Assembly: GCA_002427975.1 (NCBI GenBank)
Contig: DIZT01000115.1
Span: 8,228-14,284 of the forward strand
Length of the DNA: 6,057 bases
From: Micrococcaceae bacterium UBA6021
GTDB taxonomy: Bacteria > Actinomycetota > Actinomycetes > Actinomycetales > Micrococcaceae
Reading direction: 5' to 3'
This document shows positions 1 through 6,027 of the stretch, piece after piece (within the stretch, counting starts at the first letter, position 1; each line of letters opens with the position of its first letter). Below the pieces are notes generated by a model. That model saw only the letters and a program-made list of their open reading frames with translations, had not been told where the DNA came from and searched no databases. A program made the translations under genes and the position numbers.

Positions 1-172
1 CCGAGTGGCCGCACGGCGCAGTTGGGCCCCGCCAATGAGTCGCTGCAACGCCGGCGAAGGTGCCGCCACCAGCTCGGAAATCGGCTAGGGCACAGGCTCA
101 GGCAGGCCAGGAATGCTGCCGCCGCAGACCGTCACATTTTCCGGGCGTCTGCTTCGGACCTAAACTGTTCAG
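1..172. other. Upstream region without a supported gene
   Basis: I find no convincing coding region here. On the plus strand, frame 1 is open from the window edge to a TGA at 178-180 but translates to an arginine-rich, protein-unlike string. Frame 2 closes at a TAG at 86-88 and frame 3 at a TGA at 36-38. On the minus strand, a frame is open from 84 down to the window edge and could start at a GTG (69-67), giving a short plausible stretch with SPALQRLIGG in it, but there is no ribosome binding site and too little sequence to judge. The end of an upstream gene or the start of a divergent one could lie here. The part closest to hisC carries the promoter listed separately. Confidence 0.4.
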
Positions 173-173
173 G
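161..173 (+). promoter_or_regulatory. Putative -10 element for leaderless hisC transcript
   Basis: TAAACT at 161-166 fits the actinobacterial -10 pattern TANNNT. Exactly six bases separate it from the GTG start codon at 173, so the expected transcription start falls on or within a base or two of the start codon. No Shine-Dalgarno-like purine stretch lies in the 20 bases before the GTG. Both features are typical of leaderless actinobacterial genes. The -35 region (about 137-143, T-rich) is a poor match to TTGACA. The placement is seen directly; promoter activity is inferred. Confidence 0.5.
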
Positions 174-1291
174 TGAATGACCAGCTAGAGCGTCTGAACA
201 GACTTCCCCTCCGGACCAATCTCCGCGGACTGACCCCGTACGGTGCCCCGCAGCTGGATGTGCCCATCCTGCTGAACGTCAACGAAAACACCCATGGCGT
301 CCCGGCGGACGTACGGGCCGCGATCAGCGCGGCCGTGACGGAGGCCGCCGCAGGTCTCAACCGCTATCCGGACCGTGAGTTCACCAACCTCCGGGAAGCG
401 CTGGCCGAATACCTCGGCCACGGTCTTGACGCCACCAACATCTGGGCGGCCAACGGTTCCAATGAGGTCCTCCAGCAGATCCTCCAGGCTTTCGGCGGGC
501 CCGGGCGCAAGGCCCTGGGATTCCCGCCCACGTATTCCATGTACCCGCTCCTGGCCAGCGGCACGGACACCGGGTACATCGTCGGGCAGCGGGCCGGTGA
601 CTTCGGGCTCAGTGCCGAATCGGCCGCGTTGCAGGTCAAAGAGCTTCAGCCGAACATCGTTTTCCTCTGCTCGCCGAACAACCCCACCGGAACGGGCCTT
701 GGCCTGGACGTTGTGGAGGCCGTGTATGCGGCCGGCGAGGCCAGCCAGACCATCGTGATCGTTGACGAGGCCTACCACGAGTTCGCCCACGACGGAACGC
801 CCAGCGCCCTCACGTTGCTGCCCGGACGGGAGCGGCTGATCGTGTCGCGCACCATGAGCAAGGCCTTCGCCCTCGCGGGCGCCCGCCTGGGCTACATGGC
901 CGCTGCTCCTGAAGTCACGGATGCACTGCGCCTGGTCCGGCTGCCGTACCACCTCTCGGCCATCACCCAGGCAACGGCCCTGGCCGCCCTCCAGCACCGC
1001 ACTGCCCTGATGGCCGACGTCCAGGACATCAAGGAACAGCGCGACCGCATCGTGTCGGAGCTGACCCGCATGGGCCTCAAGCCTGCCGCCTCCGACTCGA
1101 ACTTTGTGTTCTTCGGCGGCATGGACAGCCCGCATGAGATCTGGCAGCAGTTGCTGGAAGCCGGCGTGCTGATCCGTGACGTTGGTATCCCCGGCCATTT
1201 GCGGGTCACGGCGGGAACTGAGTCGGAGACCACGGCGTTCCTGACGTCGCTGGAACGCATCCTGGCCAGCCAGGCCAGGCTGCCCGCCTAA
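173..1291 (+). CDS. hisC: Histidinol-phosphate aminotransferase HisC
   Basis: Cytosolic PLP-dependent transaminase that converts imidazoleacetol phosphate plus glutamate to L-histidinol phosphate plus 2-oxoglutarate, a late step of histidine synthesis. The 372-residue product has the usual length and the fold type I (class I/II aminotransferase) landmarks in order: LNVNENTHG (34-42), NRYPD (63-67), ANGSNEVLQQ (93-102), SPNNPTG with Asn170 (167-173), IVDEAYHEF with Asp198 and Tyr201 (196-204), and SRTMSKAFALAGARLGY (225-241), where Lys230 should form the PLP Schiff base and Arg238 contact its phosphate. Near the C-terminus, GHLRVTAG (341-348) holds Arg344, the expected substrate-binding arginine. 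The GTG start has no ribosome binding site but lies right behind a -10-like hexamer, so translation is probably leaderless. First gene of the his cluster; hisB follows after about 80 bases. Some HisC homologues also act on aromatic amino acids, but the neighbours favour histidine. Confidence 0.95.
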   Translation: MNDQLERLNRLPLRTNLRGLTPYGAPQLDVPILLNVNENTHGVPADVRAAISAAVTEAAAGLNRYPDREFTNLREALAEYLGHGLDATNIWAANGSNEVLQQILQAFGGPGRKALGFPPTYSMYPLLASGTDTGYIVGQRAGDFGLSAESAALQVKELQPNIVFLCSPNNPTGTGLGLDVVEAVYAAGEASQTIVIVDEAYHEFAHDGTPSALTLLPGRERLIVSRTMSKAFALAGARLGYMAAAPEVTDALRLVRLPYHLSAITQATALAALQHRTALMADVQDIKEQRDRIVSELTRMGLKPAASDSNFVFFGGMDSPHEIWQQLLEAGVLIRDVGIPGHLRVTAGTESETTAFLTSLERILASQARLPA

Positions 1292-1302
1292 ACTTGATGT
1301 AT

Positions 1303-1320
1303 CGGCGCCGCCGCGCGCCG
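1303..1320 (+). other. GC-only hairpin in hisC-hisB gap
   Basis: CGGCGC at 1303-1308 and GCGCCG at 1315-1320 are perfect inverted copies around a 6-base loop, in the 81-base gap between hisC and the preferred hisB start. No T-run follows, so it is not a classical intrinsic terminator. It could affect mRNA processing, or simply reflect GC-rich sequence. I see no clear second promoter in this gap. Confidence 0.25.
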
Positions 1321-1357
1321 GAACGTCTCCTTCGCTGACGCACCACTGACTTCGCTT

Positions 1358-1363
1358 AAAGGA
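1358..1363 (+). promoter_or_regulatory. Ribosome binding site deciding the hisB start
   Basis: AAAGGA at 1358-1363 is the only Shine-Dalgarno-like stretch before hisB. It ends three bases before the first in-frame ATG (1367) and nine bases before the second (1373). The second spacing is far more normal, so the second ATG is preferred. Confidence 0.65.
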
Positions 1364-1372
1364 CATATGACC

Positions 1373-1999
1373 ATGAGTTCAACCGGATCGAACGCTGCCG
1401 GGCCCCGGACCGCACGCATGGAGCGTGCCACCAGTGAATCGTCAGTGCTCGTGGAGATCAATCTCGACGGCACGGGCGTATCGGACATCGACACGTCTGT
1501 CCCGTTCTACGACCACATGCTGACAGCGCTGTGCAAGCACTCGCTCATCGACATGACGGTCAAGGCCACCGGTGACATCCACATCGACGTCCACCACACG
1601 GTGGAGGACGTCGCCATCACGTTCGGCGAGGTGCTGCGAACCGCCTTGGGCAACAAGGCGGGGATCCGCAGGTTCGGTGAGGCCACCGTGCCCCTCGACG
1701 AGGCCCTGGCGCACGCCGTCGTGGACGTTTCCGGCCGTCCCTACCTGGTGCACGGCGGCGAACCCGCCGGGCAGGAGTACCACCTCATCGGCGGCCACTT
1801 CACGGGGTCGCTGACGCGCCACGTTTTTGAGGCCATCACGCTGCACGCCGGCATCTGCCTCCACATGAACGTGATAGCCGGCCGCGACCCGCACCACATT
1901 GTGGAAGCACAGTTCAAGGCCTTCGCCCGCGCTCTGCGCGCTGCGGTGGAACCCGATCCCCGCGTGGAGGGAATTCCGTCCACCAAGGGTGCCCTGTGA
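1373..1999 (+). CDS. hisB: Imidazoleglycerol-phosphate dehydratase HisB
   Basis: Monofunctional IGP dehydratase, a Mn-dependent cytosolic enzyme that turns imidazoleglycerol phosphate into imidazoleacetol phosphate, the substrate of HisC encoded just upstream. It lacks the histidinol-phosphatase domain fused to HisB in enterobacteria. Numbering from the upstream ATG at 1367 (210 residues), the two repeated metal-binding motifs are HHTVED (76-81) and HHIVEA (176-181). DHML (49-52) adds a further conserved histidine, and IPSTKG (203-208) near the C-terminus is the family's phosphate-binding signature. The ATG at 1373 gives 208 residues and correct spacing from AAAGGA; starting at 1367 would only add Met-Thr. 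The first 20 or so residues are a poorly conserved, polar lead-in before the fold begins at SSVLVEINL. The TGA stop overlaps the GTG start of hisH by four bases, so the two are probably translationally coupled. Confidence 0.95.
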   Translation: MSSTGSNAAGPRTARMERATSESSVLVEINLDGTGVSDIDTSVPFYDHMLTALCKHSLIDMTVKATGDIHIDVHHTVEDVAITFGEVLRTALGNKAGIRRFGEATVPLDEALAHAVVDVSGRPYLVHGGEPAGQEYHLIGGHFTGSLTRHVFEAITLHAGICLHMNVIAGRDPHHIVEAQFKAFARALRAAVEPDPRVEGIPSTKGAL

Positions 2000-2727
2000 G
2001 CGGCCAGATCCTCCGGGACGGCGCCGTTATCGATCCGGCCGCCGGTAAGAAGCCTGTATCGCCCGAAGGCAAGCCCACTGTCACTGTCCTGGACTATGGT
2101 TCCGGAAACGTCCGCTCCGCCGTGCGCGCCCTGGAACGGGCCGGGGCAGAGGTCATTCTCAGCTCCAAGCCCGAGGACGTCCTTAATGCCGACGGCCTGG
2201 TCGTACCGGGCGTCGGCGCCTTCGAGACTGTCATGCGCGAGCTCAAGGCAGTGGACGGCATCCGGCTGATCGGCCGGCGCGTTGCTGGGGGTCGGCCCGT
2301 CCTGGCCATCTGCGTCGGCCTGCAGGTCCTGTTCGAAGCCGGGGTTGAGCACGGGACAGAAGCTGAAGGCATGGGGGAGTGGCCAGGCAAAGTGGAGCTG
2401 CTTCCCGCCGAGGTGGTGCCGCACATGGGCTGGAATACCGTGGACGTTCCGGAAGGGTCCAAGCTTTTCGCCGGCGTCGCGGACCAGCGGTTCTATTTCG
2501 TTCACTCTTATGGTGTCCAGGAGTGGAACTTCGAAGTGATCCAGCCGCGGATGACTGCGCCGCTGGTGACCTGGTCGGAGCACGGCGCCCGCTTTATTGC
2601 CGCCATCGAGAACGGACCGCTCTGCGCTACCCAGTTCCACCCCGAAAAATCCGGCGACGCCGGTGCACGGCTGCTGCGCAACTGGGTAGACGGCCTTCGC
2701 AAGCCCGCTGCCGCGGACGCCGCCTAG
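1996..2727 (+). CDS. hisH: Imidazole glycerol phosphate synthase glutaminase subunit HisH
   Basis: Class I glutamine amidotransferase subunit. It hydrolyses glutamine and passes ammonia to the cyclase HisF, which makes imidazoleglycerol phosphate and AICAR from PRFAR; hisF is not in this window. The 243-residue product shows VLDYGSGN (31-38), the oxyanion-strand loop PGVGAF (71-76), the nucleophile in AICVGLQ (Cys106), and QFHPEKSG with His215 and Glu217 to complete the triad. About 27 residues precede the point (PTVTVLDYG) where typical HisH proteins begin. No ATG, GTG or TTG lies between 1996 and the conserved core, so this N-terminal extension must be translated. The GTG start overlaps the hisB stop as GTGA, with AAGGG at 1985-1989 six bases upstream. 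The C-terminus is a short Ala-rich tail, and the TAG stop is followed at once by the ATG of the next gene. Confidence 0.95.
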   Translation: MSGQILRDGAVIDPAAGKKPVSPEGKPTVTVLDYGSGNVRSAVRALERAGAEVILSSKPEDVLNADGLVVPGVGAFETVMRELKAVDGIRLIGRRVAGGRPVLAICVGLQVLFEAGVEHGTEAEGMGEWPGKVELLPAEVVPHMGWNTVDVPEGSKLFAGVADQRFYFVHSYGVQEWNFEVIQPRMTAPLVTWSEHGARFIAAIENGPLCATQFHPEKSGDAGARLLRNWVDGLRKPAAADAA

Positions 2728-2886
2728 ATGTGGTCGATTGTCCTGATGGGCCTGGCCGGCGTCCTGGTGGGCGGTGCCCTGTCCTTCCGGCAGCAGCACA
2801 AACCCTTCTGGACCCAGATCGGTTTCTACGTCCTGGCCGGCATGTCGCTGCTGGCCGCCTACCTGCTGACGCTGCCCGGAAGCTAG
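2728..2886 (+). CDS. 52-residue two-helix membrane protein, function unknown
   Basis: A short gene that is easily missed by length cut-offs. The ATG directly follows the hisH TAG with no spacer, and the ORF ends at a TAG (2884-2886). The product starts MWSIVLMGLAG and has two hydrophobic stretches, about residues 3-19 and 31-49. They are joined by a polar, basic loop (20-30, with Arg21, His24, Lys25) and followed by only three residues. The positive-inside rule would put the loop in the cytoplasm, giving a helical hairpin with both ends outside; that is inference. Third positions are strongly G/C like its neighbours. There is no good Shine-Dalgarno sequence, so translation probably depends on ribosomes ending hisH. 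It fills the whole of an otherwise 216-base gap inside the his cluster. I do not recognise a family and propose no function. Confidence 0.75.
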   Translation: MWSIVLMGLAGVLVGGALSFRQQHKPFWTQIGFYVLAGMSLLAAYLLTLPGS

Positions 2887-2943
2887 CCCACGCAACCACC
2901 AGTTCCGCTTCCACAAGCACCACAACACCTAAGAGGATTTGAG
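2887..2943 (+). promoter_or_regulatory. C-rich leader and ribosome binding site of hisA
   Basis: Positions 2887-2930 contain 22 C, 13 A, 5 T and only 4 G, a sharp contrast to the balanced G and C around them. Such RNA is largely unstructured. It could simply keep the start region open, or offer a loading site for Rho. It is followed by a strong Shine-Dalgarno AGAGGA at 2932-2937, six bases before the hisA ATG at 2944. Composition and RBS are seen directly; a Rho role is only a possibility. Confidence 0.5.
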
Positions 2944-3690
2944 ATGACCACCGCAACCGATCTGCCGGTTCTTGAACTGCTGCCCGCCGTCGACGTCGTA
3001 AACGGACAGGCCGTGCGGCTGGTCCAAGGGGAGGCCGGCAGCGAGACGAGCTACGGCACGCCGCTGGAGGCGGCCCTCAACTGGCAGCAGCAGGGCGCCG
3101 AATGGGTGCACCTGGTGGACCTCGACGCAGCGTTCGGACGCGGCTCGAACGCCGAGCTGCTCCGCGAAGTCGTGGGCCGGCTGGACATCAAGGTGGAGCT
3201 CTCCGGTGGACTCCGGGACGATGAATCCCTCGAGGCGGCACTGGACCTCGGCGTGGCCCGCGTCAACCTCGGCACGGCGGCGCTGGAAAACCCCGAGTGG
3301 ACCCGCCGGGCCATCGACCGCTTCGGCGACCGGATCGCCGTCGGCCTTGACGTCCGTGGAACCACGCTGGCAGGCCGCGGCTGGACCAAGGAAGGCGGGG
3401 ACCTCTGGGAGGTCCTGGGCCGGCTCGAAGAAGCCGGGTGCTCCCGGTACGTTGTCACGGACGTCACGAAAGACGGCACGCTGCAGGGTCCCAACGTTGA
3501 ACTCCTGCGCCGGATGGTGGAGAAGACCGGCAAGCCGGTGGTCGCCTCCGGCGGCATATCCAGCCTGGACGACCTGAAAGTGCTGCGCTCCCTGGTGCCG
3601 CTGGGCGTCGAGGGCGCGATCGTGGGCAAGGCGCTGTACGCCGGTGCGTTCACGCTCCCCGAAGCCCTCGACGTCGCCGGACGCCGCTAG
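2944..3690 (+). CDS. priA: Phosphoribosyl isomerase PriA (HisA, probably also TrpF)
   Basis: (beta/alpha)8-barrel isomerase of 248 residues acting on ProFAR to give PRFAR, the substrate of HisH-HisF. In actinobacteria this enzyme, PriA, commonly also isomerises phosphoribosyl anthranilate (the TrpF step). The sequence carries the PriA pattern: [18 protein letters not shown] (12-29) with acid Asp17 and Arg25, [14 protein letters not shown] (56-69), [13 protein letters not shown] (84-96), [14 protein letters not shown] (134-147), which matches the Mycobacterium tuberculosis PriA residues Asp130, Arg143 and Trp145 as Asp136, Arg145 and Trp147, and VTDVTKDGT with the second catalytic residue Asp177. 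ASGGISS (201-207) and GAIVGKALY (224-232) are the phosphate-binding loops. The Arg-Gly-Trp loop is what distinguishes PriA from plain HisA. The ATG has an ideal RBS. The next gene begins nine bases after the stop and in the same frame. Whether trpF is truly absent elsewhere cannot be seen here. Confidence 0.94.
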   Translation: MTTATDLPVLELLPAVDVVNGQAVRLVQGEAGSETSYGTPLEAALNWQQQGAEWVHLVDLDAAFGRGSNAELLREVVGRLDIKVELSGGLRDDESLEAALDLGVARVNLGTAALENPEWTRRAIDRFGDRIAVGLDVRGTTLAGRGWTKEGGDLWEVLGRLEEAGCSRYVVTDVTKDGTLQGPNVELLRRMVEKTGKPVVASGGISSLDDLKVLRSLVPLGVEGAIVGKALYAGAFTLPEALDVAGRR

Positions 3691-3699
3691 GCAGTTTCC

Positions 3700-4596
3700 G
3701 TGGACAGGACGCACAACGCCGACACTGCCGCGGAATCCCCGGCGCCCCGCCATCTTCCCGGCCATATCGCCGCGGCGCTGGCGGGCGCCGGTGGGCGCAC
3801 GGACTCGGCTGGCCGGCCTTGGGAAGGCCGGAGCCTTGCCGGGGACGACGGCAGGATCCACAACTTCGAGGACGACGACGGAACGGCCGACGCCGGCTAC
3901 CTCGCCGCCGTCGCGGCTCTGGTTGACGGCACCGGCGACGAAGCGGCCGTGGTCGCCGCGCTGGCCACTGCCCGCGTTTTCATCCCCATCATCGCCCAGC
4001 TCGGCGCGGAAGCGGCCGGTGTCGACGGTCTGACCGCGGACAAGCAGGCGGACATGGCGATGGTCACCCTGAAGGCCGCTGACGGGCGGACGGCCATGCC
4101 GGCCTTCACCTCTGCGGATGCCTTGGCCGCCTGGCACCCCGAAGCCCGGCCTGTGGCGGTGTACGCGGCCCGGGCCGCCCTCTCAGCCGTGGCCGAGGGA
4201 GCCGAGCTGCTGGTGCTCGATCCGGGTTCTGAGGTCACGTTCGTGGTCCGGCGGCCCGCCGTCTGGGCGCTGGCCCAGCAGCAGGACTGGATCCCTTCCT
4301 ATGGCGATGCAGCCCTGTGCGCAGAAATGGCCGCGGCCGCCGTCGCCTTCCCTGCAATCCGCAAGCTGGCGCTCCTCCCGGGAGCTGGCGTCGCAGCTGT
4401 CACCGGCTCCGGTGCCCGGCTGTCGGGGGGCGGCGCAGGACCTGAACTGCAGGTGCTGCTTCACCTTGCGGATGGGCTGGACGCCCCGGCAGTCCAGGAC
4501 CTTGTGTCCGGGCTCCAACAGGCGTGGTCCCGGAATGTATTGTTTGGAGAGCGCGTTGACTCGATCGAAATCAAGTTGAGGCGCGCAGCAGACTAG
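3700..4596 (+). CDS. SseB-family protein, function unknown
   Basis: A 298-residue soluble protein that I assign to the SseB family (named for the E. coli enhanced-serine-sensitivity protein; biochemical role unknown). The domain region runs about 83-200: VVAALATARVFIPIIAQ (84-100), DMAMVTLKAADGR (118-130), an AFTSADALAAWHPEARPV segment (135-152), then ELLVLDPGSEVTFVVRRPAVWAL (169-191), the typical core strand-turn-strand and helix. An acidic, Asp/Gly-rich linker (48-66) precedes it. The C-terminal part (215-298) looks like a second alpha/beta segment ending in a basic tail. The GTG at 3700 is the only start available: the hisA TAG lies four codons upstream in the same frame, and the next in-frame start would cut into the domain. 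No clear RBS is visible, so translation probably depends on hisA. No signal peptide or membrane helix. Location suggests co-expression with the his genes, not a shared reaction. Confidence 0.75.
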   Translation: MDRTHNADTAAESPAPRHLPGHIAAALAGAGGRTDSAGRPWEGRSLAGDDGRIHNFEDDDGTADAGYLAAVAALVDGTGDEAAVVAALATARVFIPIIAQLGAEAAGVDGLTADKQADMAMVTLKAADGRTAMPAFTSADALAAWHPEARPVAVYAARAALSAVAEGAELLVLDPGSEVTFVVRRPAVWALAQQQDWIPSYGDAALCAEMAAAAVAFPAIRKLALLPGAGVAAVTGSGARLSGGGAGPELQVLLHLADGLDAPAVQDLVSGLQQAWSRNVLFGERVDSIEIKLRRAAD

Positions 4597-4639
4597 CTAG
4601 CGGTTGGCGCGGAGACCCCGGGCTGCCGTGGGCAGACCC

Positions 4640-4645
4640 AAAGGA
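4640..4645 (+). promoter_or_regulatory. Ribosome binding site deciding the MFS start
   Basis: AAAGGA at 4640-4645 lies six bases before a GTG at 4652, an ideal arrangement. An in-frame TTG at 4604 would add 16 Arg/Pro-rich residues but has no such site, so the GTG is preferred. Confidence 0.75.
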
Positions 4646-4651
4646 TTTTCC

Positions 4652-5956
4652 GTGAACTTCGCTCTTTACCGTGAGCTGCTGGCCGTCCCGCCCATCCGCC
4701 GGCTGCTGCTGGTGGGCATGGTCGCCCGCATTCCGCACGCGGCAGCCGGCGTGCTGCTGACCCTGCACATTGTCCTGACCCTGGACCAGGGCTACGCTGC
4801 CGCCGGTGCCGCAGCGGCCGTCATGACCATCGGCATTGCGGTGGGCGCACCATGGCGCGGCCGGCGCGTGGACACGGTGGGCCTGCGCCGGGCACTGATC
4901 CCGTCGGTGGTATCAGAAACTCTCATCTGGTCTGTTGTGCCGCACGTGTCGTACCAGTGGCTGCTGCCGCTGGTGTTCGTGGGCGGCCTGCTGACCTTGC
5001 CCATCTTCAGCGTGGTGCGACAATCCCTTGGCGTCCTGGCCGACGGCAACCAGCGGCGTACGGCGTTTGCCCTTGATGCGATCACCACCGAGGTGGTGTT
5101 CATGATCGGTCCCGCGGCCGGAGCCATCGTGGCTACCAGCGGCTTCACGGTGCTGGGGCTCACCGTGGTGGGAGTGTCCACGTCACTTGCCGGGCTGTAC
5201 CTGATGTGGTTCAACCCGCCCACCCGCAGTGCAGTCCCGTCGATGGAGGGCGAACTGGACGAACGCCACGCGGCCGAAGTGGCCGTCATCTCCGCGGCTC
5301 CCGCCCATCTCCAGGAGGCGGCTGCCGACCTGGTCCCCGCGGGATCCCCTCGTATCAGTGCCGGCCGCGTGGGGCTGCGGGCCAAAGTCGCCGGAAATTT
5401 CACCTGGCTCACAGCCACCGTTGCGGCCATCTTCGCGATGGCGGCAGGCGCAGGCATGGTGCTCAGCGGTTCCGACGTCGGCATTGTTGCTGCCCTGGAA
5501 ACGGGCGGGCACCAAAATGAAATCGGGATTGTTTTCCTGTTCTGGTGCGGGGCGTCCGTGGTGGGAGGCCTGATATACGGGGCCATGCACTCCCCGGTTT
5601 CGCCCCTGGTCCTGTTGCTGGGGATGGCAGCCCTCACTATTCCCATGGGCTTCGCGCAGGACACGTGGACGCTGGCAGTGCTGTCCCTTCTGCCGGGTCT
5701 GCTGTGTGCGCCCGTCCTGTCAGCCGCCGCCGAGAAGGTCGCGGAGCTGGTGGCTGAGGAGCGGCGCGGCGAGGCCATGGGCTGGTATGGCTCTGCCCTG
5801 ACCGGCGGCGTAGCGCTCGGTGCGCCCTTGGCCGGGATCTTCATCGACGGCGTGGGTCCTGCCGGCGGATTTGTTTCGGTAGGAGTTAGCGGAGTGGCGC
5901 TGTGCCTGGTGGGGCTGCTGCTCCAAGCACTGCGACGCCGACGCGCGGCCATCTGA
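4652..5956 (+). CDS. Major facilitator superfamily transporter
   Basis: Integral membrane protein of 434 residues, about the usual 12-helix MFS size. Hydrophobic segments lie near 17-41, 46-66, 82-98, 101-121, 145-163, 166-188, then 251-273, 289-312, 317-335, 338-360, 380-400 and 404-427. Residues 189-250 form the hydrophilic central loop, which should be cytoplasmic. Between helices 2 and 3, GRRVDTVGLRRAL (70-82) is a recognisable form of MFS motif A with Asp74, Gly77 and Arg79. GPAAGAIVA (153-161) in helix 5 resembles the motif C of drug/proton antiporters, pointing to export rather than uptake. EERRGEAMGWYGSALTGG (369-386) is the usual loop and helix 11 start. The substrate cannot be told from sequence. 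It starts 55 bases after the SseB-like gene with its own strong RBS, so it may be the last gene of the train. A large inverted repeat follows ten bases after its stop. Confidence 0.88.
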   Translation: MNFALYRELLAVPPIRRLLLVGMVARIPHAAAGVLLTLHIVLTLDQGYAAAGAAAAVMTIGIAVGAPWRGRRVDTVGLRRALIPSVVSETLIWSVVPHVSYQWLLPLVFVGGLLTLPIFSVVRQSLGVLADGNQRRTAFALDAITTEVVFMIGPAAGAIVATSGFTVLGLTVVGVSTSLAGLYLMWFNPPTRSAVPSMEGELDERHAAEVAVISAAPAHLQEAAADLVPAGSPRISAGRVGLRAKVAGNFTWLTATVAAIFAMAAGAGMVLSGSDVGIVAALETGGHQNEIGIVFLFWCGASVVGGLIYGAMHSPVSPLVLLLGMAALTIPMGFAQDTWTLAVLSLLPGLLCAPVLSAAAEKVAELVAEERRGEAMGWYGSALTGGVALGAPLAGIFIDGVGPAGGFVSVGVSGVALCLVGLLLQALRRRRAAI

Positions 5957-5966
5957 CCGGGCCCAC

Positions 5967-6027
5967 AGTTTTTGTCCAGATATCGCGTCTTTTCCGGCGC
6001 GGAAGTCCCGATATCTGGACAAAAACT
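5967..6027. repeat. 19-bp perfect inverted repeat in tail-to-tail position
   Basis: Positions 5967-5985 and 6009-6027 are exact reverse complements of each other (19 of 19; the left arm reads AGTTTTTGTCCAGATATCG). A 23-base spacer at 5986-6008 separates them and can itself form a small TTCC/GGAA stem at 5992-5995 and 6001-6004. After a two-base mismatch outside the arms, three more pairs form (CCC 5962-5964 with GGG 6030-6032). It lies ten bases after the MFS stop. The T-run is on the 5' side and the A-run on the 3' side on both strands, the opposite of an intrinsic terminator with a U-tail. It may be a hairpin terminator of the tail-less kind, a protein-binding dyad, or a copy of a dispersed palindromic repeat. 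Confidence 0.85.

Noticed and set aside
1..88. Possible end of an upstream plus-strand gene (TAG at 86-88) or start of a divergent minus-strand gene (GTG at 69-67)
   Set aside because: Fewer than 30 codons are visible in each case, with no RBS, no family motif and no clear codon bias. In particular, nothing resembles the HisD C-terminus.
1303..1320. Intrinsic terminator between hisC and hisB
   Set aside because: The hairpin is only six base pairs and is not followed by a T-run; hisB continues the same pathway downstream.
185..1366. 393-codon minus-strand ORF opposite hisC
   Set aside because: Its span is opposite a clear HisC with every catalytic motif in place. Its translation is rich in Gly, Arg and His with no recognisable domain. 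Long antisense frames are expected in GC-rich genes.
1741..2928. 395-codon minus-strand ORF opposite hisB-hisH
   Set aside because: It crosses two well-supported plus-strand genes and shows no family motif; it is a shadow of codon bias.
2379..2942. 187-codon plus-strand ORF overlapping the hisH 3' half, the small membrane ORF and the hisA leader
   Set aside because: It is a different frame from hisH, is very Arg-rich without hydrophobic segments, and competes with the well-supported HisH C-terminus containing His215 and Glu217.
2929..4137. 402-codon minus-strand ORF opposite hisA and the SseB-like gene
   Set aside because: Same reason: it is opposite conserved PriA coding sequence and is compositionally an antisense shadow.
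4792..5952. 386-codon minus-strand ORF opposite the MFS gene
   Set aside because: Its Ser/Thr/Pro/Arg-rich translation is typical of the antisense of a hydrophobic GC-rich gene; the plus strand shows clear transmembrane helices and MFS motif A.
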